Of a stretch of 64,000 nucleotides of DNA, positions 51,330 to 62,031 are shown in pieces. The DNA is from Hippopus hippopus (Eukaryota > Mollusca > Bivalvia > Cardiida > Cardiidae): contig OX328104.1 in assembly GCA_946811185.2 (NCBI GenBank), positions 16,132,914-16,196,913 on the forward strand, in the 5' to 3' direction. A program made the translations under genes and the position numbers. Every line of letters begins with the position of its first letter. Within the stretch, counting starts at the first letter, position 1. The notes under the pieces were generated by a model. That model was given only the letters and a program-made list of their open reading frames with translations. It had not been told where the DNA came from and ran no database searches.

Positions 51330-53060
51330 TCCATAAGTTGACCTAGTGACCTACTTTATCACCATATGTGAACCAATTTAGAACTCATCAAAATATTTAT
51401 CAAGACAAACATTCTGAACAGTTTTCAAGTTAATTGAGAAATAAATGTGGCGTCTAGAGTGCCCTAAAGGTATTTCTTTAATTTGACCAAGTGACCTAGT
51501 TTATGATCCCAGGTGACCCAATTTCGAACTCATCCAATATTTTAACAAGACAAACATTCTGACCAATTTTCAAGTCAACTGAGCAAGAAATGTGGCCTCT
51601 AGAGTGCCCTAAAGGTATTTCTTTACTTTGACCTAGTGACCTAGTTTATGACCCGAGTTGACCCAAATTCAGATTCATTTAAGATTTGATCAAGACAAAT
51701 ATTCTGACCAATTTTCAAGTTAACTGAGCCAAAAATGTGGCCTCCAGAGTGCCCTAAAGGTATTTCTTTAATTTGACCTAGTGACCTAGTTTATAAGCCC
51801 AGTTGACCCAAATTCAGATGCATGTGAGATTTTATCAAGACAAACATTCTGACCAATTTTCAAGTCAATTGAAGAAAAAATGTGGCCTCTAGAGTGCCCT
51901 AAATGTATTTCTTTAATTTGACCTAGTGACCTAGTTTATGATCCCAGGTGACCCAGATCCAAACTCATCCGAGATTTCATCGAGATAAACATTCTGACCA
52001 ATTTTCAAGCCAATTGAGCAATAAATGTGGCCTCTAGAGTGCCCTAAACGTAATGCTTTAATTTGACCTAGTGACCTAGATTATGACCCCAGGTGACCCA
52101 ATTTTATACTCATCTTAGATTTCATCAAGAGAAACATTTTAACCAATTTTCAAATCAATTGAACAATAAATGTGGCATCTAGAGTGCCCTAAAGGTATTT
52201 CTTTAATTTGACCTAGTGACCTAGTTTATGATCCCAGGTGACCCAGATTCTGACTCATGTAAGATTTGATCAAGACATATATTCTGACCAATTTTCATGT
52301 CAATTGAGCAAAAAATGTGGCCTCTAGAGTGCCCTAAACATATTTCTTTAATTTGACCTAGTGACCTAGTTTATGACCTGAGTTGAGCCAAACTCAGATT
52401 TATGTGAGATTTCATCAAGACAAACATTCTGACCAATTTTCATGTCAATTGAGCAAAAAATGTGGCCTCTAGAGTGCCCTAAATGTATTTCTTTAATTTG
52501 ACCTAGTGACCTAGTTTATGACCTGAGTTGAGCCAAACTCAGATTCATGTGAGATTTCATCAAGACAAACATTCTCACCAATTTCTTTAATTTGACCTAG
52601 TGACCTAGTTTATGATCCCAGGTGACCCAATTTTGAACTCATTTTAGATTTCATCAAGAGAAACATTTTAACCAATTTTCAAATCAATTGAACATAAATT
52701 GTTGCCTCTAGAGTGCCCTAAAGGTATTTCTTCAATTTGACCTAGTGACCTAGTTTATGATCCCAGTTGACCCAAATTCAGATTCATGTGAGACTGTATC
52801 AAGACAAACATTCTGACCAATTTTCAAGTCAATTGAGCAAAAAATGTGGCCTCTAGAGTGCCCTAAAGGTATTTCTTTAATTTGACCTAGTGACCTAGTT
52901 TATGATCCCAGGTGACCCAAATCCAAAGTCATCCGAGATTTCATCAAGACAAACATTCTGACCAAATTTCAGGTCATTTGAGCAATAAATGTAGCCTCTA
53001 GAGTGCCAACAAGGTATTTCTTTAATTTGACCTAGTGACCTAGTTTATGACCCCAGGTGA
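51330..53060. repeat. About 145-bp tandem array, roughly 12 units
   Basis: Each unit carries AGAGTGCCCTAAAGGTATTT, TGACCTAGTGACCTAGTTTA and CAAACATTCTGACCAATTTT. One unit near 52575 is shortened. Unit ends are near 51457, 51600, 51742, 51889, 52034, 52178, 52327, 52467, 52703, 52853 and 53000. Confidence 0.9.
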
Positions 53061-53109
53061 CCCAATTTTGAACTCACTGAACATGTTGTGCTCAGGTGGG
53101 CTAACAAAT

Positions 53110-53990
53110 TTATAACAGGTTCACTACATACCAAATATCAAAGCTCTACACTTTCAAGTTTAAGAGAAGAAGAATTTTAAAGTTTTCCTTCTTTGTTCCT
53201 TTGTTCAAACTTGTGACCCTCGGGGAGGGGCCAGTTTTGACCCCAGGGGCATCAAATGAAGAAACTTGGTAGAGGTCCACTAGGAGATGCTACATACCAA
53301 ATATCAAAGCTCTATGCCTACCAGTTTCAGAGAAGAAGAATTTTAAAGTTTTCCTTCTTTGTTCCTATCTTTAAACTTGTGACCCCCGGGGCGGGGCCAG
53401 TTTTGACCCCAGGGGCATCATATGAACAAACTTGGTAGAGGCCCACTAGGAGATGCTTCATACCAAATATCAAAGCTCTACGCCTTCCAGTTTCAGAGAA
53501 GAAGAATTTTAAAGTTTTCCTTCTTTGTTCCTATGTTCAGACTTGTGACCCCCGGGGCAGGGCCAGTTTTGACCCCAGGGGCATCATATGAACAAACTTG
53601 GAAGAGGTCCACTAGGAGATGCTACATACCAAATATCAAAGCTCTACGCCTTCCAGTTTCAGAGAAGAAAATTTTAAAGTTTTCCTTCTTTGTTCCCATG
53701 TTCGAACTTGTGACCCCCGGGGCGGGGCCAGTTTTGGCCCCAGGGGCATCATATGAACAAATTTGGTAGAGGTCTACTAGGAGATGCTACATACCAAATA
53801 TCAAAGCTCTATGCCTTCCAGTTTCAGAGAAGAAGAATTTTAAAGTTTTCCTTCTTTGTTCCTATGTTTGAACTTGTGACCCCCGGGGCGGGGCCAGTTT
53901 TGACCCCAGAGGCATCATTTGAACAAGCTTGATAGAGGTCCACTAGGAGATGCTACATACCAAATATCAAAGCTCTATGCTTACTAGTTT
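53110..53990. repeat. About 172-bp tandem array, five units
   Basis: Units contain CCCGGGGCGGGGCCAGTTTT, AACTTGGTAGAGGTCCAC and TACCAAATATCAAAGCTC. The inverse of the same unit is found in the HINE at 24110-24720. Open frames across the array are repeat translations. Confidence 0.9.
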
Positions 53991-54246
53991 CAGAGGAGAA
54001 GATTTTCAAAGATTTTGCATTTTTTTCCTTTTTGTTGCCATGGCAACCAGAGTTTTGGGTGGAATTCAAATCTTTGAACAACTTTGGTAGAGCTTCACCC
54101 AAGGAACATCCCTGCCAAGTTTCATCAAGATTAGCCCAGTGGTTTAGGAGAAGATGTTTAAAGAAATTGTTGACGGACGCCAGACGCCGGACATAGGGCG
54201 ATCACAATAGCTCACCTTGAGCACTTTGTGGTCAGGTGAGCTAAAA

Positions 54247-54345
54247 AGGAGAAAATGCTGGTTATCAGCATTTTCTCCTTTTCTCACAATGTTTTAAAAA
54301 ATCTTCTTTGTCATTCAAACACAGGATTGTTTGGTAAAGGAGTAA
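54247..54345 (+). mobile_element. Right half of the split family A MITE
   Basis: AAGGAGAAAATGCTGG to TTTGGTAAAGGAGTAA. Confidence 0.8.
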
Positions 54346-54423
54346 ACTCACGATGATTATTGATATTTGATGCTTTAAAGTTCACCAACACCAAATTTGT
54401 TTCCAGATGTAACAAGAAATGAG

Positions 54424-54653
54424 TTAACCCATTACCAAACAACATAATTGAAGACTTGTCCAAATTGAAAGCATTTGCAGACAACAAAATTTATGTGACT
54501 CAAAAATTGAAGTTTGTTTTGGGTAGGGTAAAAAACATTGGGGGAAAAGGAGAAAATGCTGGTTACCAGCATTTTCTCCTTTTCCCACAATGTTTTCAAA
54601 GGCTTCTTTCTCAGGGTTGTGAAAACCAGGGATTGTTTGGTAAAGGGTAAATT
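54424..54653 (+). mobile_element. Family A MITE
   Basis: TTAACCCATTACCAAACAAC to TTTGGTAAAGGGTAA. Confidence 0.85.
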
Positions 54654-54659
54654 AACGGA

Positions 54660-55200
54660 ATTGAAAACTGAGAAAACAGCTTATTATCATCATGCAAACC
54701 CTGTGACAAACTGCAACAGGGCTCATAAAGTGCGTTTTTTTATAGGGAAGATTAAGATTTGGCTGCTAGGAACATGCATCTTCTGACCTTGGATTTACAC
54801 TGTTACTGGGGGATTCTTCTAGGCAAAACAGCAGTGAAAATTAATAAAGTGAAGAGTAATTTTCTGTCTGAAAGTGGTACATTTATCTAGCAATATCAGG
54901 GTGAAGGCAATACAAGAATTTAGTTTGAAAAACAGCTTAATTTCGATAGAGATGTACAAGGTGTGTTAAACCAAGAGCACCAGGTGAAAGCATTGACATT
55001 TTTTCAAGGTAAAATAATCACCAAATTTTGAAAAACTCTTTGAAAAAACAATTAATGAAACAGAAACTTATGATAGAAAGAAAACCTAAAATTAGAATTT
55101 AAAGCTCTTTGAAGATAATATCTGAAACATCATACAATTTTTATCAAAGATCAGACAACTCAGAAGGGAAATTCTGTGTTGTCAGCATACTTAATTTGTG
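54660..55200. other. Unassigned intron sequence
   Basis: A short family B trace (TTGGATTTACACTGTTACT near 54789). Otherwise AT-rich with no recognised feature. Confidence 0.4.
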
Positions 55201-55270
55201 AGAACATAAAACAGGGAAATTTCACTGAATACACATTGGAATATGGTAAAACTTTGCAGTATAATAATAT

Positions 55271-55407
55271 TAGTTGTATGGTCAGGTGGCAGGGAACTTG
55301 GAAACTTGTTCATGGCTGTGGCGAATCATGTTGTCGGCTCAGGGCGACATGATTCACCGCAGCCATGAACAAGTTTCCAAGTCCCCTGCCGCCTTACCGT
55401 ACAACTA
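55271..55407. repeat. Palindromic element, copy 2 (137 bp)
   Basis: TAGTTGTATGGTCAGGTGGC...GAATCATGT and its mirror, arms about 65 bp, few mismatches. Flank GGGAAATTTCACTGAA and AAAACTTTGCAGTATAATAA is shared with 46861-46917. Confidence 0.85.
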
Positions 55408-55469
55408 TTAATGTACAGTCTCGATACTGCCTGCAAAAGTATCTTCCTTTGTACTTTGGCCTGCAGGGG

Positions 55470-55858
55470 TTAACTTTTTCACCAAACGACAGAATTTTAG
55501 ACTGGTCCAAATTGAAAGCATCAGACAACAATTAAAAGCATCAGAGGACAACAAATCAGATGTGACTCAAATAATAGAACTTGTCTCTGAAAGGTAAGAA
55601 AACATTGTGGGACATAATTTTAGACTGGCCCAAATCGAAAACAGTTGCAGATGACAATTTTAGATGTAGCTCCAATGATAATGTATGTCTTTGATAGAGT
55701 AGAAAACATTGTGGGAAAAGGAGAAAATGCTGGTTACCAGCATTTTCTCCTTTTCCCACAATGTTTTCAGACGGCCTTTTTCTCCTTTTCCTACAATGTT
55801 TTTAGAAGGCTTCTTTCTCAGGGTCATTAAAACTAGAGATTGTGTGGTAAAGGGTTAA
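55470..55858 (+). mobile_element. Family A MITE mosaic with repeated halves
   Basis: TTAACTTTTTCACCAAACGA to TGTGGTAAAGGGTTAA. The long arm occurs twice (55490-55615, 55620-55700) around a complete core, and the right stem is repeated (55775-55810). Confidence 0.82.
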
Positions 55859-55902
55859 CAGGGAAGAAAAAATTGTTGGAAAAGAGGAAAGTGCTGGGCG
55901 CA

Positions 55903-56850
55903 GATTTCATGAAAAAAACTTAAGTTTCTTACTTTGCTCAAACCAACTTAACAGACTCAGTTTCTGCCCTAAGAGTTCGTTATTTGAGATGTGTTTCACT
56001 AGAAATAACAGACTTTAGTAACATTCTAAAATCCTGAGCTGAAACAGACTCATCTCAGCCTAGTACATGGACTTAACCCTTTACCACACGACAAATTTTA
56101 GACCTGTCTGAATTGAAAGCATTTGCAGATGACAGTTTCAATGTGGATCATATGAAATGATTTTTCATTGATAGGGTAGAAAACATTGCGGGAAAAGGAG
56201 AAAATGCTGCTAACCAGCATTTTCTCCTTTTCCCACAATGTTTTCAAAAGCCTTCTCTATCAGGGGTGTTAAAAGTCATAATTGTGTGGTAAAGGGTTAA
56301 AACAGTTAACAGACTTAAGGTCTACGACCCTAATGCTTCCAGTGCAACATATATTGGAATAAAGTTTCTTGTTAGTTGATAAATAAGGATTTATACTGAT
56401 AGAATACTTTTGCACATTTTTAACTGATAAGAAATTCCTTTGATGTCTATCTTGAAATTATTCGTTGATACTTTTGTTAGTTTCCTGGAAAGGGAGTAAT
56501 TATTATCTCCCTTTGAGAATATAGTGGTTTTAGATTTATAAATGATAATTCTAAGAAAAGTTGCTCGGTTAAAGTAGTACAATAATACTCATTTTTAATC
56601 ATAGCAAATTTTGTAGGATAATATTACAGTGGAAATAGCTGTTTTCCTTTAGGTGTCGTAGACCTTAAGTCCATTATTTTGTAGAGTTGAGTCTGAAGCG
56701 TAGTGTCAAGTAAGGGATGAGAACAAAACTGAAGTCTGTCAACATTAGTGAAACATGTCTCAGATAATGAACTCAACTTAATTGAGAAACTGAGTCTCTT
56801 AGCAGATTTGAGCAAAATAAGAGACTAAAGTTTTTTCACGAAATCATGCC
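55903..56850. mobile_element. Long inverted-repeat element, split by a family A MITE
   Basis: CATGAAAAAAACTTAAGTTTC...ACTTTGCTCAAA at the left mirrors TTTGAGCAAAATAAGAGAC...TTTTTTCACGAAATCATG at the right. ACTTAAGGTCTACGACCCTAA (56313) mirrors GTGTCGTAGACCTTAAGTCC (56655). It itself sits between two halves of another family A MITE (55860-55900 and 56855-56925). Confidence 0.75.
56073..56300 (+). mobile_element. Family A MITE nested in the inverted-repeat element
   Basis: TTAACCCTTTACCACACGAC to TGTGGTAAAGGGTTAA. Confidence 0.87.
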
Positions 56851-57058
56851 CTGGTTCCCATTATATTTTCAAACGTCTTTTTCCTAAGAGTTGTTAAAAC
56901 ACAGGCATGTGGTAAGGATTAGTCTTCAGAAGTATTTTTGATACATCTACATGTATCTGAAACCTCTATGTACAAAGGTAGTTACAATTATTAATAAATG
57001 TGCATAAATATAATGTAGTTTGCTGCAAGCTTTTTGATGAATGTATCATTTACATGTA

Positions 57059-57339
57059 CCACATTTCTCCTAATAAAAGCTCCCTCCCTAACAGTAGCTC
57101 CCCCCCCCCCCCCCCCCCCGAAAAACCCTTTAATCATAATAACCTAATGAACATTAGTTGATTAAAATTTCAAAATGACAATCTTTGAAGAATTTGATGA
57201 ATATTTCCTTTTAACAATCACTAAAACACAAAAAATACAAAACTTGACAGACTTTTAGCTTTGCAAATTGGGTACAAAATAAAGGCTCCCTATCTATGTT
57301 TTGCATAGCTACCGGGAGCTTTTATTAGGAGAAATATGG
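57059..57339. mobile_element. TA-flanked MITE with 27-bp inverted ends and a C20 tract
   Basis: CCACATTTCTCCTAATAAAA and inverted TTTTATTAGGAGAAATATGG, each next to TA. GCTCCC follows on both sides. A run of 20 C lies at 57100-57119. Confidence 0.85.
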
Positions 57340-57541
57340 TATATGAAGAACAATGCCATTTTCTTCTGATAAAGATCATTTGAGAAAAAAAGGAATTAAT
57401 AAGTGTAAAAGATGAAACATAATTAAACATGCATGAGGATAAAATGAATCTTATTAATGTAAATGCAAAGAAATTCATTGAAATAATGAAAACAATTAAG
57501 TCATGAATTTCATGATATCTCAGTAACTGTTGGCTAAAACT

Positions 57542-57773
57542 TTAACTCTTAAATACAACAAATATGTAGACCTGTCCTGTCCAAATTGAAAGCATTTGCA
57601 GATGACAAGTTAAATGTGGCTTAGAAAATGGGATTTGTATTTGAAAGGGTAGAAAGCATTGCGGGAAAAGGAGAAAATGCTGGTTACCAGCATTTTCTCC
57701 TTTTCCCTCAATGTTTTCAAAAACCTTCTTCCTCAGGTTTGTTAAAAAATGTGATTATGTGGTATAGAATTAA
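57542..57773 (+). mobile_element. Family A MITE
   Basis: TTAACTCTTAAATACAACAA to TGTGGTATAGAATTAA. Confidence 0.83.
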
Positions 57774-57794
57774 AGCCCTTTTCGCTATGTTAGT

Positions 57795-57890
57795 TGTTTT
57801 CCATAGCCAGTGTAGATCAAGACAAGACTTAACAAAACATGGAGTCTGATCTTTGATCTTTGATCTACACTGTCTGGTATTTTGAGACAA
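57795..57890. mobile_element. Family B fragment
   Basis: CCAGTGTAGATCAAGACAAG and TTTGATCTACACTGTCTGG keep the outer arms of the core. Confidence 0.7.
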
Positions 57891-58078
57891 TCTGGACAAA
57901 AAGAACCTTGATTTCACAATTATGATGATTCTTACTCAACGCCAAAAATCTTGGTTTATTTGTCACTTCATGGGTTAAGAAAATAGGGAATCACAGTTGC
58001 GTAACCAATGATTAAGAACATAGGGATATCACAATTGTCTATCCAAAAATATCGACCAAACAAAAATGAGTTACTCAC

Positions 58079-58108
58079 CAATTAATCGTCGCCCAACATA
58101 TTGATAAT
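58079..58108 (-). CDS. ADAMTSL-like gene, candidate 30-nt microexon
   Basis: Minus strand: TTTTTTTTTTACTTTTAAG / 30 nt / GTGAGT. Ten codons (DYQYVGRRLIG across junctions) fit phase 1 in and phase 1 out. Skipping it also keeps the frame, so it could be an optional cassette. It has a strong pyrimidine tract and a consensus donor. No homology is available to confirm it. Confidence 0.45.
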
Positions 58109-58235
58109 CTTAAAAGTAAAAAAAAAAGAGAGAAAAAGCAGTATGAAAGCGCAAAGCAAAATAGAGTGCAAAGCTGCGGTAGGTAAATACTTTACCAAAC
58201 AATCTCATGCTTTAACAACCCTGAGGAAGAAAGCT

Positions 58236-58458
58236 TTCACCATACAATGCTGGTTTTTAACGACCCTGGGAAAGAAGCCTTATGCAAACATTGTAGGAAA
58301 AGGAGAAAATGCTGGTAACCAGCATTTTCTCCTTTTCCAACAATGTTTTCTACCCTATCAAAGAAAAATTGCACCATTTGAGCCACAATGAAATTGTCGT
58401 CTGAACATGCTTTCAATTTGTACAAGGCTAAAATTTTGTCGTCTGGTAAAGTGTTAAA
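58236..58458 (-). mobile_element. Family A MITE
   Basis: ACCATACAATGCTGGTTTTT to TCTGGTAAAGTGTTAA. Fragment of another copy at 58188-58235. Confidence 0.83.
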
Positions 58459-58628
58459 AGAACTGTGGAAAAATAAGAAACTGCTGGTTGCCAGCTTTTT
58501 CTCCTTTTCCAACACTGTTTTTTGCCCTTTTAAAAACAAATCCCATCATTCTGCCACATTTAGTTTGTTGTCTGCAAATACTTTCAACATTAAGAAGTCA
58601 AGAGCTTTGTCTTCTGGTAAAGGGTTAA
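58455..58628 (-). mobile_element. Family A MITE, left end lost
   Basis: AACTGTGGAAAAATAAGAAAC core start to TCTGGTAAAGGGTTAA; shares TTAA with the next. Confidence 0.78.
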
Positions 58629-58800
58629 CTCTTTATCAAACGACAAAGTTTTAGCATTTTCCAAATTGAATGCATTGCAGATGACAATTTCAGTGTCGCT
58701 CAAATCATAGGATTTGTCCCTCAAGTAGTAAACACAGTGGAAAAAAGAGGAAAATCCAGTTTTCAAAAGCTTTCATCGTCAGGATTGCCAAAACTATGAA
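58625..58800 (+). mobile_element. Family A MITE, core deleted
   Basis: TTAACTCTTTATCAAACGAC, AACACAGTGGAAAAAAGAGG, then TTTTCAAAAGCTTTCATCG. Confidence 0.72.
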
Positions 58801-58853
58801 AATAAAAGTCAAGCATTGAAACAATAGTGCATTTAAACAAGGTAAAAGTGCTG

Positions 58854-58890
58854 CAAGGGGACACAGAGTGTCCTGAATCGCTCACCTGAG
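58854..58890 (-). mobile_element. Orphan Helentron-like 3' end
   Basis: Minus strand CTCAGGTGAGCGATTCAGG, hairpin GGACACTCTGTGTCC, CCTTG. Same end design as the large HINEs, but the body is absent. Confidence 0.65.
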
Positions 58891-58993
58891 ATAAATAACA
58901 AAGATCACAGTTTTTTTTTATGATCATTTATATATAGGAGAAAAAAGGCTGACCATGAATTAAATGTATATGTAATGAGTAATGAGATAAGAA

Positions 58994-59115
58994 TTAACTC
59001 TTAACCAAACGACAATATTTTAGACTTGTCTAAACTGAAAGCATTTGCAGACAACAAGATGAGTGTGACTCAAAAATTGAAATTGGTTTTTGGTAGGGTA
59101 GAAAACATTGTGGAA
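58994..59115 (+). mobile_element. Left half of a family A MITE split by a HINE
   Basis: TTAACTCTTAACCAAACGAC to GTAGAAAACATTGTGGAA. Resumes at 61177-61181. Confidence 0.82.
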
Positions 59116-61180
59116 CAAGAGCGGCAAATTGTCGCAAGATACGCCCGTCTCACCGCCAGTTGTCGAGGGGGAATAATAATCGTAAAGGGCAGGTAGAGGA
59201 AAATAGTAGTGCAGCAGAAATCATGTAAGTGATTGAAATAGGCATGAATGTCTAATGTTAAGGAAACATGCATATAAAGTTTCAGGTCATTCCAACATGA
59301 AAAGACAAAGTTATATTGTAGAGAAGCATGAAAAGCTGTAAAAAGAAAAATAATGAATAGGGAATAATTCCAAAATGGCATTAGGTAAGGTTACGGATCC
59401 AGTGCATTGCACTTTTCATAACTGCAACAAACATGTTTACCAAGTCTCAAGTCAATTTGACTTGAGGTGACAAAGTTCCCTTCCGGACAAGCAAGAAATA
59501 CTGTAAAAATGACGATCAAAGTGGAATTACTCAAAATCCGCGCTAGGTAGAGTTATTGTTCTTGCGCACTGTACTCCGTAATATTGCAACAAACATGCAT
59601 ACCAAGTCTGCAGTTGTTCTGACTTGAGATGACAAAGTTATATTCTAGACAAGCACTTAATGCTGTAAAAATGACGATCAAAGGGAAATAACTCAAAGAC
59701 AGCATGAGGTAGTTACAATTCTTGCACACTGCACTTCCAAATATTGCAACAAATAAGCATACCATATTTCAAGTCATTCCTACTTAAGATGAAAAAGTTA
59801 TGCTCCAGAAATGCTATAAAAATGAAGATCTAAGGGGAATAACTCAAAATTCGTGCTAGGAATAGTTATGGTTCTTGTGCACTGCACTCCGTAATTTTTC
59901 AACAATCATGCATACCAATTTTAAAGATGTTCAGACTAAAAATGACAAAGTTATATTCCGGACAAGCAGAAAATGCTGTAAAAATGATGATCAAAGGGAA
60001 ATAACTGAAATACAGCACAAGGTAGAGTTATGGTTCTTTTGCACTGCACTCCGTATTATTGCAACAAACACAAATGCCAAGTTTCAAGTCAATCGGACTG
60101 GAGATGACAAAGTTAAGCTCTGGACAAAGAACTGGACTGTAAAAATGAAGATCAAAGTGGAATTACTCAAAATATGCGCTAGGTAGAGTTATTGTTCTTG
60201 CGCACTGTACTCCGTAATATTGCAACAAACATGCATACCAAAATTGAAGTCGTTCTGACTTGAGATGACAAAGTTATATTCCGGACAAGCACTAAATGCT
60301 GTAAAAATGACGATCAAAGGGAAATAACTCAAAGACAGCATGAGGTAGAGTTACAATTCTTGCGCACTGCACTTCCAATTATTGCAACAAATAAGCACAC
60401 GATATTTCAAGTCATTCCTACTTAAGATGACAAAGTTATGCTCCGGACAAGCAAAAAATGCTATAAAAATGAAGATCTAAGGGGGAATAACTCAAAATTC
60501 TTGCTAGGAAGAGTTATGGTTCTTGTGCACTGAATTCCGTTATTTTTCAACAATCATGCATACCGAATTTGAAGATGTTCAGACTAAAAATGACAAAGTT
60601 ATATTCAGGACAAGCAGAAAATGCTGTAAAAATGACGATCAAAGGGAAATAACTCAAAGACAGCATGAGGTAGAGTTATGGTTCTTTTGCACTGTACTCT
60701 GTATTATTGCAACAAACACAAATACCAAGTTCCAAGTCAATCGGACTGGAGATGACAAAGTTATGCTCTGGACAAGCAGAAAAAGCTGTAAAAATGATGA
60801 TCAAAGGGAAATAACTCAAAGACAGCATGAGGTAGAGTTATGGTTCTTTTGCACTGCACTCCGTATTATTGCAACAAACACACATGCCAAGTTTCAAGTC
60901 AATCGGACTGGAGATGACAAAGTTATGCTCCGGACAAGCAGAAAATGCTGTAAAAATGACGATCAAAGGGAAATAACTCAAAGATAGCACGAGCTAGAGT
61001 TATGGTTCTTTCGCACTGCACTCCATATTATCGCAACAAACACACATGCCAAGTTTCAAGTCAATCGGACTGGAGATGACAAAGTTATGCTCCGGACAAA
61101 GAACTGGACGCCGCCCGCCCGCCCGCCTGTACGCCATGGGTGATCCCATAATACGGCCCGTGTTCGACGGGCGTATAAAA
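59116..61180 (-). mobile_element. Helentron-like element with ATACGCCCGTC ends
   Basis: Minus strand starts TTTTATACGCCCGTCGAAC (right) and ends with subterminal GACGGGCGTAT (59139-59149), hairpin GCGACAATTTGCCGC and CTTG. The body is a roughly 160-bp tandem array of about 11 units (ATTGCAACAAACA, GACAAAGTTATGCTCCGGAC, AAAATGACGATCAAAGGG). The apparent ORFs of 103 and 154 codons repeat the same peptide and are array translations. Confidence 0.75.
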
Positions 61181-61285
61181 AGGAGAATATGCTGGTTACC
61201 AGCATTTTCTCCTTTTCCCACAATGTTTTCAAAAGGCCTCTCCCTCAGGGTCATTAAAATTCAGAATTGTGTGGTAAAGAATTGA
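61181..61285 (+). mobile_element. Right half of the split family A MITE
   Basis: AGGAGAATATGCTGG to TGTGGTAAAGAATTGA. Confidence 0.82.
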
Positions 61286-61317
61286 AAGCAAATTGAAAGC
61301 ATAAGCAAACGACAGAT

Positions 61318-61545
61318 TTACCCTTTATCACATGGCAAAATATTATACTTGTTCATACTGTAGGAATTTACAGACAACAATTTTAATGTTTTTCAAATTG
61401 CAGTATTCGTCATTGAATAGTTAGAAAATTTTGTTAGAAAAGAAGAAAATGCTGGTTATCAGCATTTTCTCCTTTTCCAACAATGTTTTCAAAAGCCTTT
61501 TCTGTCAGGGTCGTTCAAAGTCGGGATTGTGTGGTAAAGAGTTAA
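61318..61545 (+). mobile_element. Family A MITE
   Basis: TTTACCCTTTATCACATGGC to TGTGGTAAAGAGTTAA; followed by another reduced copy at 61546-61672. Confidence 0.82.
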
Positions 61546-61674
61546 ATGTGGCCTATGTAATGGGGTTTGTCTGTGAAAGGGTTAAAAGCATTTTCTCTTT
61601 TTTTCCCTTAAATGTTTTCATAAGACTTCTCCACCAGGGTCATTGAAAGTCAGTATCATGTGGTAAAGGCACAA

Positions 61675-61990
61675 ATATCCTCTATATCTGTTAATAGAAA
61701 CTGAATTTTTATTCAGTATTATTTTAAAACTCCTAATGAAGAAAAAACTCTTTCTAAGCGAAGTTTGAGACAAGCTGTATCTAATAGTATTTGGAAGTTT
61801 TTACAACATTGTAAGTTAAAAGAAAATATCTATATAGCTAGCAGCTGATTCTCTCTGTCACACATCAAATACATATAATCATAGCTTTCTAAAATGATTA
61901 CCACGCTCATAGGATTTGAAAGTGTCATAGATGGTGCTTCATATTTTCAGGGCACAATTTAATCTAAGAAAGGCTTCACAGAGGCTGTCT
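61675..61990. other. Unassigned intron sequence
   Basis: No feature recognised. Confidence 0.4.
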
Positions 61991-62031
61991 GATTAACCCT
62001 TTACCAAACAATGCAGAGTTTTAATGACTCA

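Larger units (their letters stand above)
51192..54246 (-). mobile_element. Composite Helentron-like (HINE) element with two arrays
   Basis: On the minus strand it starts TTTTAGCTCACCTGACC (54246) and ends with subterminal TCAGGTGAGCG, hairpin AGGGCCATCACTGCCCT and CTTG (51192). A second 5' end (TAGCCCACCTGAGCACAAC) lies at about 53103, so at least two elements are fused on one 3' end. No ORF for Rep/helicase. Lies in the intron between the linker exon and the microexon. Confidence 0.75.

Noticed and set aside
53256..53769. ORFs of 60 and 115 codons with repeated GAGPVLTPGASYEQ-like peptides
   Set aside because: They are translations of the 172-bp HINE array.
59875..60987. ORFs of 103 and 154 codons with repeats of CKNDDQREIT-like peptides
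   Set aside because: They translate the 160-bp tandem array of the Helentron-like element; no conserved domain.
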